Notes: a model not told the origin generated them from the sequence alone. A stretch of 64,000 nt of DNA from SAR324 cluster bacterium (GCA_002995645.1 PUHO01000005.1:111217-175216), one strand, 5' to 3'; positions 43,383-53,478 are shown, numbered from the stretch's first letter. Program-made: numbers and translations.

Positions 43383-45315
43383 TATCTTCTCCTTTATCAG
43401 TCATAGTAAATCGTTTTCTATATATAATAAACGCAACTAAAATTAAAATAAGAGGAACTACTAATAAATTTAAAGTAATAATCCAATTTTTCTCGTTTTC
43501 TATATCTTTTCGCAAAAGTTTACGTATTTCTCTTAATTTAGTTTGCGTTCTCTTTGATTCAGCTTTAAAACTATTTACTTGCTCTAATTGTTTAGAAGTT
43601 AAAATAGCTTTATCTGTTTGCGTTTCAATACTACTCAATTGAGCACGTAATGTTTGCAATTTTGCTTGGATACGTTCTACTTCAGCTTGGTACCTTATTT
43701 GCGCTTTCTTGCCAATTTTTTCAAAACGTGTAAAAGGTCTTTTAATTACCCCTCTTGAACGAACGTCAGCTAATGATTGCAAGCCGTTTAAGAACTCTGT
43801 AATATTACTTATAAAAGCTAAATTATTATTTTGCGGCATCATTAAGCGTTGCGTACCTAGATTCAACCAACGAACACTATATACGTCACTTAGAAAATCA
43901 ACGTCTGTAGTAATCACAATTTCAGCTGGCTTTACACTTGCCTTTAACTCTGTTTGTGTCCCTAGAAAAGTTTCTTTTGTGTTTTTATCTACTTGAGGGA
44001 TAGCATCAAACGCCGTTGTTAATTGCCCTTGTAAAATAGCCGATGCATATCTTTGAACTGCCGGTGCCTTTTCTTTTTTAGCATCGTTCGTTTCAGTTGG
44101 TTGTTTTGCCAAGTCTAGCGGCTGTAACATTTTTTCTACTTGAAACGGATTTTGCGACATTGCCAACGCGGCATTAATTCCTTTTGCCTTTTTTGTTACA
44201 TAAATCAAAGGCGTTACTTTTTTCAATGGACTTGTACTATCAACGGTAAAGAAACCGGCTTCCGGTAAAATCACGTTTTGCATACTTGTTAAAGCAGGCA
44301 ATTTTGTATTAAACGCCGTTTTATCCAAAGTCTGCCATAATGAATATTGCATACTATTTCCTTGCCCAATGCCTACTTCAGTAGCTCTTGACTCTTCTCC
44401 TACAATAATAGTTGGATCATAGGCAACGCCCCAGTGTTTTAAAAGTTTAGCAAATTGACTAGACGGAACTGCATGTTGATACTGCTGTTGTCCCATTAAA
44501 ATACGCACAGACGGATCTAGAAACAACATAAGCTTGCCGCCTCGTAAAACAAACTGATCAATAGCATACAATAACGTATCAGAAAAATGAGACGGATTAA
44601 CCACAAACAACATATTAATATCTTTTGGTATAGATAAAGAATTTTGCGGAACATTAACTACTTGAAATTGTTTACTTAGCTCTTCACTAATCGCCCATGG
44701 TTTTACGGCAGGACGTTGTAACATTTGATTAGCCGGCGATCCGGTAATAGGTAAACTAGAGAGTATGCCTACTTTTCTTTTTTCTGTTTGCGCTACTTGA
44801 ATAAGAGACTGGGAAACCTTATATTCTAATAAAGTTTCTTGATTAGGATCTAAAAAAGGAAGCACTGCACTTCTATCACCTTGTAAAAAAACAAGTCCCA
44901 TATAAAAAGGATCATTAGCATTGCCTACCCCTTTCACGTTGTAGCGTTTTGCCCATTCTTCCGCATCTGAATCCGGTTCCGGATTTTCTATTTTTAAAGA
45001 AAGTTTTGCCGGGTTTTGAGCTACGTACTCGCTCAATAACTCGGCTACCCTGTCACCGTAGCTTTTATATGCTAAAGGAACTTTTTTTGTATTTTTACTA
45101 AAATAAAATATAATCTTTGTGGGAACAGTCACTTTTTTTGCAATTTGCTTTGTGCCTTGCGATAAAGAATATAGGCTATCTTCCGTAATATCTACTCGTA
45201 CAAATAAATAAGAAGATAAAATATTAACTGCTAACACAATAATAATCCAAAACGCTATTTGCGCCGATGTATTACGAAACATTGAACTCGTAAGATATTG
45301 TTTATATTTTGCCAT
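43372..45315 (-). CDS. GldG-like ABC-transporter auxiliary protein
   Basis: 647 residues, two membrane helices: one N-terminal (about 15-35) and one at the C-terminus ('WIITLNLLVVPLILILVAFI'). The large exported middle has the IFT52/GldG-like fold with 'KQIAKKVTVPTKIIFYFSKN', 'DINMLFVVNPSHFSDTLLYA' and 'LFLDPSVRIL', and before the last helix lies a coiled coil (about 555-600). Such proteins work with GldA and GldF-type subunits; in Bacteroidetes they are needed for gliding, elsewhere their job is unclear. The neighbours match that arrangement. It follows the permease gene by 61 bp. Confidence 0.82.
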   Translation of the reverse strand: MAKYKQYLTSSMFRNTSAQIAFWIIIVLAVNILSSYLFVRVDITEDSLYSLSQGTKQIAKKVTVPTKIIFYFSKNTKKVPLAYKSYGDRVAELLSEYVAQNPAKLSLKIENPEPDSDAEEWAKRYNVKGVGNANDPFYMGLVFLQGDRSAVLPFLDPNQETLLEYKVSQSLIQVAQTEKRKVGILSSLPITGSPANQMLQRPAVKPWAISEELSKQFQVVNVPQNSLSIPKDINMLFVVNPSHFSDTLLYAIDQFVLRGGKLMLFLDPSVRILMGQQQYQHAVPSSQFAKLLKHWGVAYDPTIIVGEESRATEVGIGQGNSMQYSLWQTLDKTAFNTKLPALTSMQNVILPEAGFFTVDSTSPLKKVTPLIYVTKKAKGINAALAMSQNPFQVEKMLQPLDLAKQPTETNDAKKEKAPAVQRYASAILQGQLTTAFDAIPQVDKNTKETFLGTQTELKASVKPAEIVITTDVDFLSDVYSVRWLNLGTQRLMMPQNNNLAFISNITEFLNGLQSLADVRSRGVIKRPFTRFEKIGKKAQIRYQAEVERIQAKLQTLRAQLSSIETQTDKAILTSKQLEQVNSFKAESKRTQTKLREIRKLLRKDIENEKNWIITLNLLVVPLILILVAFIIYRKRFTMTDKGEDNVA

Positions 45316-45376
45316 GAGTTTACGTATCTGAATTGAAAAGAGTATTGTTTAATATAATTTTAGTTACTAAATTAAT

Positions 45377-46111
45377 TTATATTGCTTTTTTCGCTTCTAA
45401 AATAGAAACGGTGATTCCAAGGCTAGATAGCATTAAAGATAGAAAGAAAATAATATCTCGCGAATCTAGGACTCCTTTTTGTAAAGAAACATAATGCGTA
45501 TACAAGCTAAAATTAGAAATAGTTTCCGCTATGTGAATTGAAAAGATGCTACTAAGCATGCCGCGAAAAACGCCCCAGCCAAGCAAAATCGAAATTAAAC
45601 AAATCACAACGCTAATAATAAAACTTGTTACTTGATTATTACTTAAAGCAGAGAATAAACAAGTAATAGATAAATAAGCGCCTGCCATAAGAAAACTTCC
45701 TATATAGCTGGTAAAAATAACCCCCATATCAGGATTACCAAGAAACGTAACAGTTAACACCATAGGAAAAGTTAACAGTAAAGCAACACCAATAAATAAC
45801 CATGCAGCAACAAATTTAGCAATAGTCGCTTGCAAAGCGGAAATAGGAAAGGTTAATAAAAGTTCTATTGTCCCTTGATTACGTTCTTCCGACCAAATTC
45901 CCATACCAATAGCAGGAATTAAAAATAGAAAAAACCAAGGATGTAAAAGAAAAAAGCTATGAAGATCGGCTCTACCTATGTCAAAAAAGCGAACAAGAAA
46001 AAAGCTAGATCCACTTAAAGAAATTAGAAAAATAATTAGAAAAACATACGCCACAGGCGAGAAAAAATAACTTCTCCATTCTTTTTTAATTAAAGACCAT
46101 GTAATACTCAT
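45377..46111 (-). CDS. GldF-type ABC-2 permease
   Basis: 244 residues with six membrane helices. The motif 'GIWSEERNQGTIELLLTFPI' (about residues 71-90), an intracellular loop typical for ABC-2 permeases of this branch, is present. It would form the membrane channel with the ATPase, whose stop overlaps this start by 4 bp (46108-46111), so the two are translationally coupled. Substrate unknown. Confidence 0.85.
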   Translation of the reverse strand: MSITWSLIKKEWRSYFFSPVAYVFLIIFLISLSGSSFFLVRFFDIGRADLHSFFLLHPWFFLFLIPAIGMGIWSEERNQGTIELLLTFPISALQATIAKFVAAWLFIGVALLLTFPMVLTVTFLGNPDMGVIFTSYIGSFLMAGAYLSITCLFSALSNNQVTSFIISVVICLISILLGWGVFRGMLSSIFSIHIAETISNFSLYTHYVSLQKGVLDSRDIIFFLSLMLSSLGITVSILEAKKAI

Positions 46112-47088
46112 ACGTTCCCCTCTTGCTTAGATTCCGTTGTCTGATCAATTTGTTGATTCCCAATAGTCAAAGAGCGAAAAACCTCTTCTACTTTACCTTT
46201 TTCCATATCCCATTCAAGTATCTTATACTGTGCATTTGAAAATACAAGTTGTACTGATTGCAGAATATTACTACCGTCTACAGGAAAAATAAGAAGCCTA
46301 TGTTGTTGCTGCGGCGTTTCTTCTAATTCATAGTGAGACACGTTATTAATATCTGCTATTTTTTGTAAAATTTCTGGCTGCGGTTTTTGTTCTAATAAAA
46401 TAGAAACAACGTTATGCCTTTTTGACGATGCTTGTAACTTTGCTGGCGTTGTGTCGGCAAGTAACTTCCCTCCATGAATAAGAAGGACTCGCGAACAAAC
46501 GGCTTCTATTTCTTCAAGAATATGAGTAGAAAACAAAATAAGTTTATTTTTTGCCATTTGTTGGATAATATTACGAACTTCATATTTTTGATTAGGATCC
46601 AACCCGTCCGTTGGTTCATCTAAGATTAAAATAGTAGGATCGTGTACTAATGCTTGCGCAAAGCAAACGCGCTGTTTATACCCTTTAGATAAGGTTCCAA
46701 TAGTTTGTCTTAGTACTCTACTAAGCCCGGTCATTGTAATAACGCGATCTAAAGCTTGTTTTGCCTCAGCTCCTTGATATCCACGCATATCTGCTATAAA
46801 CGATAAAAATTCTAGCACTGTCATTTCAGGATAGATCGGCGCATTTTCAGGTAAATACCCAATCTCTCTTTGAATTAGTTTAGGATGATCTATAACCGAC
46901 ACCCCACCAATGCTAATGCTTCCGGACGTTGGCTTTAAAAAGCCTGTTAACATACGCATAACCGTTGACTTACCGGCACCGTTTGAGCCAATTAAGCCAA
47001 TAATTTCACCTTTATTTATCTTAAAGTTTAAATCCGATACGGCAGTAAAATCGCCGTACTTCTTTATAACATTTTCAAGAACAATCAT
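46108..47088 (-). CDS. GldA-type ABC transporter ATP-binding protein
   Basis: 326 residues. Walker A 'GLIGSNGAGKSTVMRMLTGF', a degenerate signature 'LSKGYKQRVCFAQALVHDPT' (LSKGY in place of LSGGQ, common in ABC-2 exporters), Walker B 'LILDEPTDGLDPNQ' and 'FSTHILEEIEAVCSRVLLIH'. A C-terminal regulatory extension (about 230-320) is also present. First gene of the operon ATPase-permease-GldG-DUF4340. Established knowledge: such modules occur in Bacteroidetes gliding systems and widely in other Gram-negatives with no known gliding. Confidence 0.9.
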   Translation of the reverse strand: MIVLENVIKKYGDFTAVSDLNFKINKGEIIGLIGSNGAGKSTVMRMLTGFLKPTSGSISIGGVSVIDHPKLIQREIGYLPENAPIYPEMTVLEFLSFIADMRGYQGAEAKQALDRVITMTGLSRVLRQTIGTLSKGYKQRVCFAQALVHDPTILILDEPTDGLDPNQKYEVRNIIQQMAKNKLILFSTHILEEIEAVCSRVLLIHGGKLLADTTPAKLQASSKRHNVVSILLEQKPQPEILQKIADINNVSHYELEETPQQQHRLLIFPVDGSNILQSVQLVFSNAQYKILEWDMEKGKVEEVFRSLTIGNQQIDQTTESKQEGNV

Positions 47089-47278
47089 AATGTTTACTCT
47101 ATAATAATTGATTTATAATTCTAACTATTACAATTTTTTTATTTATTATCAAAACGTTTTTATCATGTCAAGACCACAATATTTATGTCAAGTTCAAAAT
47201 ATGGCTACATACAAAACTTATAAAACTAAACATATAATTGATATTGTTAATAAAAACAGTTTCCTCTTTGTAAGTAAC

Positions 47279-47308
47279 TTGACTAATAATATGATATATA
47301 GCTATGCT
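47279..47308 (+). promoter_or_regulatory. Promoter of lolC-lolD
   Basis: TTGACT (47279-47284), 18 bp spacer, TATGCT (47303-47308). The start near 47314 gives a leader of about 33 nt to the lolC ATG. The 258 bp gap to the divergent ABC operon holds no convincing gene; a 68-codon frame there was rejected. Confidence 0.45.
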
Positions 47309-47346
47309 AGCTAACGATATTCTTATTTACTTCCAACGGCGATAGT

Positions 47347-48675
47347 ATGCTATCTAAATTCGAAATTTTCATTTTACAACGTTATTTTTTCACAAAGCAT
47401 AAAGACAAAGCTTCACGAATCATTACTCGTATTTCTATTATAGGCGTTGCTCTTGGCGTAGCCGCTCTTGTTATTGTCTTATCTATTATGAACGGATTTG
47501 AAAGTGATTTACGAAAAGCCTTACAAAGCGCCAACGGCGACTTTACTTTATACAATATAGACAGTAATGAAATCACTATAGCACAAAGAAAAGAAATCAC
47601 GGCTAAACTAATGAAGTATAAAGAAACTAAAGCAGTTTCTCAACTAGTATTAAAACAAGCTTTATTACAAAAACAAACGCATCCAGTTGGTATTATTATT
47701 AAAGCAGTTAATACAAAAACAGCAGGAGAATTTAATAAGCTACTTTACGCTATTGACGATTCTTACCAAGCGCGGCACACAAAAGAACGGCAACTTTCTT
47801 TAGAAAAACAAAAAGAAAGAGGCAAACAAATCATAGCAAACCTTGCTTTTCACAATGTTAAACAAGGCTCGTTTCAAACGCAACTACCGGGCATTATTAT
47901 TGGCAAGCAACTCGCTTTGCAACAAGCTATCCACCTTAACGATATTATTACTTTATTAGCACCGGAAGAACAAAGCCTGCCTTTACAAAATATACCAAGA
48001 ATACAACGTTTTCATGTTGTCGGCTTTTTTGAATCCGGGTTAATGAACTATGATAATATGCTAGCTTTAATTAGCTTACCGGTGGCAAATCAGTTGTATC
48101 AGCTAAATAACAACATACAAGGACTGACTATTTACCTTCACCAAAATGCAGATGAACAAGCATTTATAACTAGGTTTATGGAAGAAATTGGCTTCCCTTA
48201 TTACTTATCTAGTTGGAAAGATGAAAATAAAAATCTATTTGCCGTTTTTCATCTTGAAAAAATTGGATTAGCAATAATTTTACTTTGTATCATTTTAATT
48301 GCAAGCTTTAATATTATTAGTTCGTTAATTATGTTCGTTTCAGAAAAACAAAAAGATATTGCTATCTTAAAAGCGCTTGGAGCTACAGATAAAAATATCT
48401 TAAAAATCTTTCTTGTTTTAGGAATGCTTATAAGCTTACTTGGATTAATTATAGGAGAAACGCTCTCCTTACTCATTTGCTGGATCATTGTCCACTTTGA
48501 TTGGGTAACCATTCCTTCCGGCGTTTACATTAATAATAAAATACCTATGAAAATTATTCCTTGGCAACTTGGCTCTATTGCTTTAATTGTCTTTAGCTTA
48601 ACTATATGTATTTTATTTTTCCCTGCTAAAAACATAGCTACCGCTTCGCCTATGATAGGTCTTAAAAATGGATAA
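47347..48675 (+). CDS. lolC: Lipoprotein-releasing system permease LolC/LolE
   Basis: 442 residues: N-terminal helix with 'SIIGVALGVAALVIVLSIMN' and 'GFESDLRKALQ', a large periplasmic domain (about 45-280), then three C-terminal helices with 'SSLIMFVSEKQKDIAILKAL' and 'GATDKNILKIFLV'. Together with LolD it extracts mature lipoproteins from the inner membrane for transfer to the outer membrane. A single LolC/E-type permease, typically a homodimer (LolF-like), is found with one ATPase here. Its last 8 bp overlap lolD. Confidence 0.93.
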   Translation: MLSKFEIFILQRYFFTKHKDKASRIITRISIIGVALGVAALVIVLSIMNGFESDLRKALQSANGDFTLYNIDSNEITIAQRKEITAKLMKYKETKAVSQLVLKQALLQKQTHPVGIIIKAVNTKTAGEFNKLLYAIDDSYQARHTKERQLSLEKQKERGKQIIANLAFHNVKQGSFQTQLPGIIIGKQLALQQAIHLNDIITLLAPEEQSLPLQNIPRIQRFHVVGFFESGLMNYDNMLALISLPVANQLYQLNNNIQGLTIYLHQNADEQAFITRFMEEIGFPYYLSSWKDENKNLFAVFHLEKIGLAIILLCIILIASFNIISSLIMFVSEKQKDIAILKALGATDKNILKIFLVLGMLISLLGLIIGETLSLLICWIIVHFDWVTIPSGVYINNKIPMKIIPWQLGSIALIVFSLTICILFFPAKNIATASPMIGLKNG

Positions 48676-49345
48676 TATACTTATACTAGAAAAGCTTTGT
48701 AAAACTTTTCAAGATCATTCTGAAACTATCACCGTTTTAAATAACGTGTCTGTTTCTTTTCAAACAGGAAGTAGCTACGCTATTTTTGGCAACTCAGGAA
48801 CTGGAAAAAGTACGCTTCTACATTTAATTGCAACACTAGAGCCACCTACGTCCGGCAAGATTTGGCTAGATAATCAAGATATTTTTTCTTTTTCATCTAA
48901 ACAAAAATCCATTTTACGTCAAAATACAATTGGCTTTATTTTTCAAGATCATCATTTATTGCAAGATTTCACGGCTTTAGAAAACGTTATTATTCCCATG
49001 TTAATAACAGAAACGCCTATACAAAAAGCACGGGACAAAGCATTAAAATTACTTGAACAAGTTGGGCTATTAACTAAGGCAAATAGAAACGTTAGCCAAC
49101 TCTCCGGCGGAGAAAGGCAACGCGTTGCTATAGCTCGTTCTTTAGCTAATAATCCAAAATTAATATTAGCAGACGAACCAACAGGCAATCTTGACGTTAA
49201 TACGGCAACCCAAGTTTTTGATCTATTACTTGCTATATGTAAGCAACAAAATTGCACCTTATTATTAGTAACGCATAATCAAGAATTAGCCGGCAAATTG
49301 GACAAACAATACCTATTATCTAATAGCCAATTATGCCAAGTATAA
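48668..49345 (+). CDS. lolD: Lipoprotein-releasing system ATPase LolD
   Basis: 225 residues. Walker A 'FGNSGTGKSTLLHLIATLEP', Q-loop 'GFIFQDHHLLQDFTALENV', signature 'QLSGGERQRVAIARSLANNP' and Walker B 'LILADEPTGNLD'. This is the LolD/MacB branch, and the overlapping permease gene fixes it as LolD. bamA follows 86 bp later, with its own promoter. This lolC-lolD-bamA order links lipoprotein sorting to the barrel assembly machinery. Confidence 0.95.
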   Translation: MDNILILEKLCKTFQDHSETITVLNNVSVSFQTGSSYAIFGNSGTGKSTLLHLIATLEPPTSGKIWLDNQDIFSFSSKQKSILRQNTIGFIFQDHHLLQDFTALENVIIPMLITETPIQKARDKALKLLEQVGLLTKANRNVSQLSGGERQRVAIARSLANNPKLILADEPTGNLDVNTATQVFDLLLAICKQQNCTLLLVTHNQELAGKLDKQYLLSNSQLCQV

Positions 49346-49353
49346 AATTGCAC

Positions 49354-49383
49354 TTGATAAACATAGTAAATAAACAGTATAAT
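49354..49383 (+). promoter_or_regulatory. Promoter of bamA
   Basis: TTGATA (49354-49359), 18 bp spacer, perfect TATAAT (49378-49383), start near 49390 and bamA ATG at 49432. Confidence 0.55.
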
Positions 49384-49431
49384 ACAAAATTTACTATATG
49401 TAAGTTATCTTTTTAGCTAAAATTGCTTTTT

Positions 49432-51900
49432 ATGAAGTCTTGTCATTTTCTATTTATATTCATTGCTCTGCTCTGCTTATCCAAGCCTATGTTTGGACAA
49501 AAACGAACAGGACAAACAAGCCCTATTATTGATTCTATTCAAGTACAAGGCTTGCAATTTATTGCGGAAGATAAAGTTTTTAATATACTTAGCTCGCAAG
49601 TACATACGCACCTTTCTCCTTCGTCTGTGCAAGAAGACATACACGCTTTGTTTCAACTTGGTCTTTTTAAGGATATTCAAGTACTTACCAAAAAAAAATC
49701 CGTACCTAATCATATTGACTTAATCTTTAAGTTAAAAGAAAACAAACGTATTGCACAAATCAAATTCAAAGGCATATCTATTGTCTCAAAAAAAACGTTA
49801 GAAGATAGTATTAAACTCAAACAATACTCTATCTTACAACCAAATAGCATTACGGCGGCTATTCGTACGTTCCAACAAATATACGAATCGAAAGGGCTCT
49901 TACAAACTCATATCACATATGAAATAAAAGATATAAACGAAACGTCTGTTGCGCTTACTTTTATTATTAAAGAAACAACAAAAAACTTTATTACAAAATT
50001 TAATATTACAGGTACAAAATTTTATTACCCTATTGATATTGAGCGATCTTTACAATCAGCAAAAATAGATTGTTTATCATGGATGAATTCTTCCGGTATA
50101 TATCAAACTCAGAAAATTAACCAAGATCTACAAATTATTGCACAACTGTATCTTAAAAAAGGATTTATAAAAGTTCATGTAGACAAACCTGAAATTACGT
50201 TAATCGAATCAGATCTTAAACAGTGGAATGCAATGCATATTAACTTGCATATTACGGAAGGAGAGCAATACTATACCGGTAACGTTAATATAGTTAGCGA
50301 TGATGATAACGAATTACTTTTTGGGATAAGCGACCAAATTAAAAAATTAGCATTACAACAAGGCAACGTATTCAATCCTTTTTTATTACAACAAGACCGC
50401 GCCTATCTTACGCAGTTATATGGCAATCAAGGTTTTGCTTTTGCCCGTATTACACCGCAAACGCGTATAAACAAAGAAACAAGACAAGTTAACGTTACCT
50501 ATCATATTACAAGAGGAGAAAAAGCTTACATTGAACGTATTGAAATAGCAGGAAACAATGAAACGCAAGATCAAGTAATTCGTCGTGAGCTAGATATTCA
50601 TGATTCCGAACTATTTAGTCAAAACAAGCTGCTATCTAGTAAAGAAAATTTACAACAACTTGGTTTTTTTACAGCCGGTACAGGCGTGCAGGTAATTAGA
50701 AGCCAATCGCATACTAACGTCCCTAATCACTTAAACTACAAAGTACTTGTAGAAGAAGCAAAAACAGGAAGTTTTAACGGTGGATTAAGCTACTCCGGAC
50801 TAAACGGCATTGCAATTAACGGAACCATCACTAAAAAAAATCTCTTTGGAACAGGAAAGACAATTAACCTGTCTTTTGAATTATACCAACGTGGACAATC
50901 ACACTATAATTTTACGTTAACAACGCCGTACTGGCTAGGAACTTTATTCACACAAACCAGTAATATTTATTCTTCCATAGAAAGCTATACAGATTACGAC
51001 ATTCAAAACTATGGCTTCCAATTTGGATTTTATTACCCTATATGGAAGCATATTACCCTTGGCAATACGTACGGTTGGAATCATGAAAAATATTCTGATA
51101 TATCAGCTCGTGGCAAGCAAGAAATAGAAGATAAATATCGTACTATTTCACAAATGCTTTCTACAAGCCTGGTATATAGCACAGTAGACAATCCTATGTT
51201 CCCTTCGTCCGGTTTGGAAGTACGCTTTAACGTGTCTCAATATGGAAACTGGCTTGGCGGCGATCTTAATTTCCAAGAATTAACAACTTCAACACAATAT
51301 TTTTATCCTTTAAACAAAAGTCATTCTGTTGTGGTAAGGTTAAGCGGGAGTGCAAAACAATTACTTAAAGTAGGTGCAAAAGAACCTATTTCCACCTATA
51401 GAAGATTTTATTTAGGCGGACCAACTACCATTCGCGGTTTTGACTGGGATGATATTGCAGGTCCAGCAAACGAAGCAGAAAACGATGGCTTTGATATAAG
51501 TAATAAGTACCCTTATCAAGGCGATTATACAAGTTGTATAACAGCAGACTGCCTTTCTTTACCGGCAACCTTGCCTGAAGATCGAAAATATTACGTACAG
51601 CACAGAAACGGGATAACACAGCTATTATTAAATGCAGAACTACTCTTTCCTTTAACAAGACAAGGCAATATGTTAAAAGGGGTTGCTTTCTACGATGCAG
51701 GGAATGTGTGGAGTGAAAATAAAATGTATGAAATAGTAGGCAAAACAAAGAAACTAGGCTATTTAAGAGCTAGCTCGGGAATGGGGATTCGTGTCATTAC
51801 TCCTATGGGAGTATTACATTTTGACTATGGAATCAAAATACATAAAAGGAAGACAGAATCGCCGTCACGCTTTGATTTTTCTATTGCCAGCTTATTTTAA
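49432..51900 (+). CDS. bamA: Outer-membrane protein assembly factor BamA
   Basis: 822 residues from the ATG at 49432 (a TTG three codons earlier is less likely). Signal peptide (about 1-23, ending 'PMFGQ'), five POTRA domains (about 30-430; the first reads 'IIDSIQVQGLQFIAEDKVFN', the fifth 'AYIERIEIAGNNETQDQVIR'), then a 16-strand barrel with 'FYLGGPTTIRGFDWDDIAGP' (the conserved RGF lid motif) and C-terminal 'FDFSIASLF'. It inserts beta-barrels into the outer membrane. The genes for OmpH/Skp and LpxD that often follow it are absent; three small barrels follow instead. Confidence 0.97.
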   Translation: MKSCHFLFIFIALLCLSKPMFGQKRTGQTSPIIDSIQVQGLQFIAEDKVFNILSSQVHTHLSPSSVQEDIHALFQLGLFKDIQVLTKKKSVPNHIDLIFKLKENKRIAQIKFKGISIVSKKTLEDSIKLKQYSILQPNSITAAIRTFQQIYESKGLLQTHITYEIKDINETSVALTFIIKETTKNFITKFNITGTKFYYPIDIERSLQSAKIDCLSWMNSSGIYQTQKINQDLQIIAQLYLKKGFIKVHVDKPEITLIESDLKQWNAMHINLHITEGEQYYTGNVNIVSDDDNELLFGISDQIKKLALQQGNVFNPFLLQQDRAYLTQLYGNQGFAFARITPQTRINKETRQVNVTYHITRGEKAYIERIEIAGNNETQDQVIRRELDIHDSELFSQNKLLSSKENLQQLGFFTAGTGVQVIRSQSHTNVPNHLNYKVLVEEAKTGSFNGGLSYSGLNGIAINGTITKKNLFGTGKTINLSFELYQRGQSHYNFTLTTPYWLGTLFTQTSNIYSSIESYTDYDIQNYGFQFGFYYPIWKHITLGNTYGWNHEKYSDISARGKQEIEDKYRTISQMLSTSLVYSTVDNPMFPSSGLEVRFNVSQYGNWLGGDLNFQELTTSTQYFYPLNKSHSVVVRLSGSAKQLLKVGAKEPISTYRRFYLGGPTTIRGFDWDDIAGPANEAENDGFDISNKYPYQGDYTSCITADCLSLPATLPEDRKYYVQHRNGITQLLLNAELLFPLTRQGNMLKGVAFYDAGNVWSENKMYEIVGKTKKLGYLRASSGMGIRVITPMGVLHFDYGIKIHKRKTESPSRFDFSIASLF

Positions 51901-51911
51901 TTAACTAAATA

Positions 51912-51954
51912 AACAGGATATAAGCTACTTTCTCTTGACCTGTTGCTTTTTATC
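51912..51954 (+). terminator. Possible terminator of bamA
   Basis: Short inverted repeat AACAGG (51912-51917)/CCTGTT (51939-51944) with a long loop, then GCTTTTTATC. Weak stem, so tentative. Confidence 0.3.
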
Positions 51955-52093
51955 ATTTAAGTTATATATGTATACTGTCGCTAAGTAGCATAGATAACAA
52001 AAGGCTATTATTTGTACTTATTCCTTTTGTGCTATTCAATAGAAAGTTATTATATAAATAAAACTTAATTTTTGATTTTTATGAATCTTACTT

Positions 52094-52810
52094 ATGCTAG
52101 ATAATCTATTTAAAAAGCTTTTATTATTACTATTGTTTGGGTTATTAAGCATGCCTTTATATGGGCAAATGCCACAACGCCGTAAAGTAAAAGTCTTTTC
52201 ACTACACAAAGCAGGTGGATTTTTAACTCTTGCGCCTATAACTAAATTAATAGTTACAAGTCTAACATCATCAAGTCAACCATCATCAACAGCATTTTCT
52301 GCTTCTTTAAATGCCCCCGGTTTATATTACGAATGGATTCCTTATATACATTTGGGATTTGGTCTTTCCGGTAGCTATTCTATTCGATCTTTTCAAAGTG
52401 ACGTTGTTAGCTCTGCCGTTAGCTTTGTGGAACAAATATTGAATGTCAATGCTTACGGGACTTTCTATTTTAGCTCATATAAACGAGCCGTTGGATTTAA
52501 GCCGTTTATATCTTTAATTCTATCAGATACAACATTACATTCTGCTTATCAAACCTATTCGAGTCAAAAAACCGTTACCGGTGGATCTCCCGTATATAGC
52601 GAACTAAAAGCAGGTAAAGGAAATATAACGTTCTCAACTCTCTCATATAGTGGAGAACTTGGAACAGACTGGGTTAACCGTAAAGCTGGGGTTTCTTTAG
52701 CCATTGGATATCAAATAATCCCTGCTAAAGAAAAAACTACAGACGAATACAAATTATCATATAAGTATTCAAATATTTATGCAAAACTATCTGTATTTAC
52801 CGTTTTCTAA
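52094..52810 (+). CDS. Small outer-membrane beta-barrel protein, first of three
   Basis: 238 residues with a signal peptide (about 1-25, ending 'PLYGQ'), alternating strand pattern, and C-terminal 'SNIYAKLSVFTVF' with terminal Phe. Probably an 8-10-strand barrel of the OmpA/OmpW size class. It precedes two more barrels of similar size with gaps of 10 bp between coding regions (after start choice), so the three are one unit. No family assigned; short stretches such as 'LGFGLSGSYS' and 'KPFISLILSD' are typical barrel strands. Function unknown. Confidence 0.72.
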   Translation: MLDNLFKKLLLLLLFGLLSMPLYGQMPQRRKVKVFSLHKAGGFLTLAPITKLIVTSLTSSSQPSSTAFSASLNAPGLYYEWIPYIHLGFGLSGSYSIRSFQSDVVSSAVSFVEQILNVNAYGTFYFSSYKRAVGFKPFISLILSDTTLHSAYQTYSSQKTVTGGSPVYSELKAGKGNITFSTLSYSGELGTDWVNRKAGVSLAIGYQIIPAKEKTTDEYKLSYKYSNIYAKLSVFTVF

Positions 52811-52820
52811 CAATAGAAAT

Positions 52821-53468
52821 ATGAAGTATTATTTTATCGTCTTACTTGCGTTAAGCATGTTAATCAGCAATACAGGTTTTAGTAGATCCTTAAGGGGATA
52901 CGTATCTGCCGTTGGTGCAAACTACGGAGTTCTAACATTAGGACCGTCTCTTTCTGTTTATAAAGTGGGCAAAGCTGACACCAAAATATCATATGTTGAA
53001 AGCTATTGGCACCACTTGATAGGACATAACTTTGCGTATAACGTATCTGCCTTATATACGCTACCAACTAAAGGCACTATAGAACAACTTGACTATACGT
53101 CTTCCGGATTGGGGGCTGCTGTTGGGGCTACGGCTTTTACTGCCGACCTTAAAAGAACAGGGCTATATTTTTTCTCTTCGGCACAATTTTATCTAATACT
53201 AAATACTGTAAAACTATCCGGAATTATAGATGACCCTAACAATACAGGAACGACTAAAGACGTTAGTTCCTCTATTAAAGTCTTTTCTCCTGGTATAGAC
53301 TTTAGTTTCGGTGCCGATTGGATCTTAGCTAACTGGTTAGCGTTACGTGCACAAACTGGTTTTTTAGCTAGTCCGAAAAAAAATAATTTCGACTCTAATG
53401 AAGATTTAAAATTAACTTTGTCTTTACAAGGCTTTCATGCATCTGCCGGCGTACAGATTATTTTTTAG
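52821..53468 (+). CDS. Small outer-membrane beta-barrel protein, second of three
   Basis: 215 residues from the ATG at 52821, where a signal peptide 'MKYYFIVLLALSMLISNTGF' begins; an in-frame ATG 14 codons upstream lies inside the previous gene and spoils the signal. Terminal strand 'SAGVQIIF'. Strands such as 'GVLTLGPSLSVYKVG' and 'SPGIDFSFGADWILANWLAL' fit a barrel. It starts 10 bp after the previous stop. Confidence 0.72.
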   Translation: MKYYFIVLLALSMLISNTGFSRSLRGYVSAVGANYGVLTLGPSLSVYKVGKADTKISYVESYWHHLIGHNFAYNVSALYTLPTKGTIEQLDYTSSGLGAAVGATAFTADLKRTGLYFFSSAQFYLILNTVKLSGIIDDPNNTGTTKDVSSSIKVFSPGIDFSFGADWILANWLALRAQTGFLASPKKNNFDSNEDLKLTLSLQGFHASAGVQIIF

Positions 53469-53478
53469 TAAGTTACTT

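Noticed and set aside
47108..47314. 68-codon plus-strand frame between the ABC operon and lolC
   Set aside because: No ribosome site, no recognisable features, low-complexity AT-rich composition, and it covers the likely lolC promoter.
51997..52030. Hairpin ACAAAAGG/CCTTTTGT as bamA terminator
   Set aside because: Loop of 18 bases and no T-run after the stem; it may be chance in AT-rich sequence.
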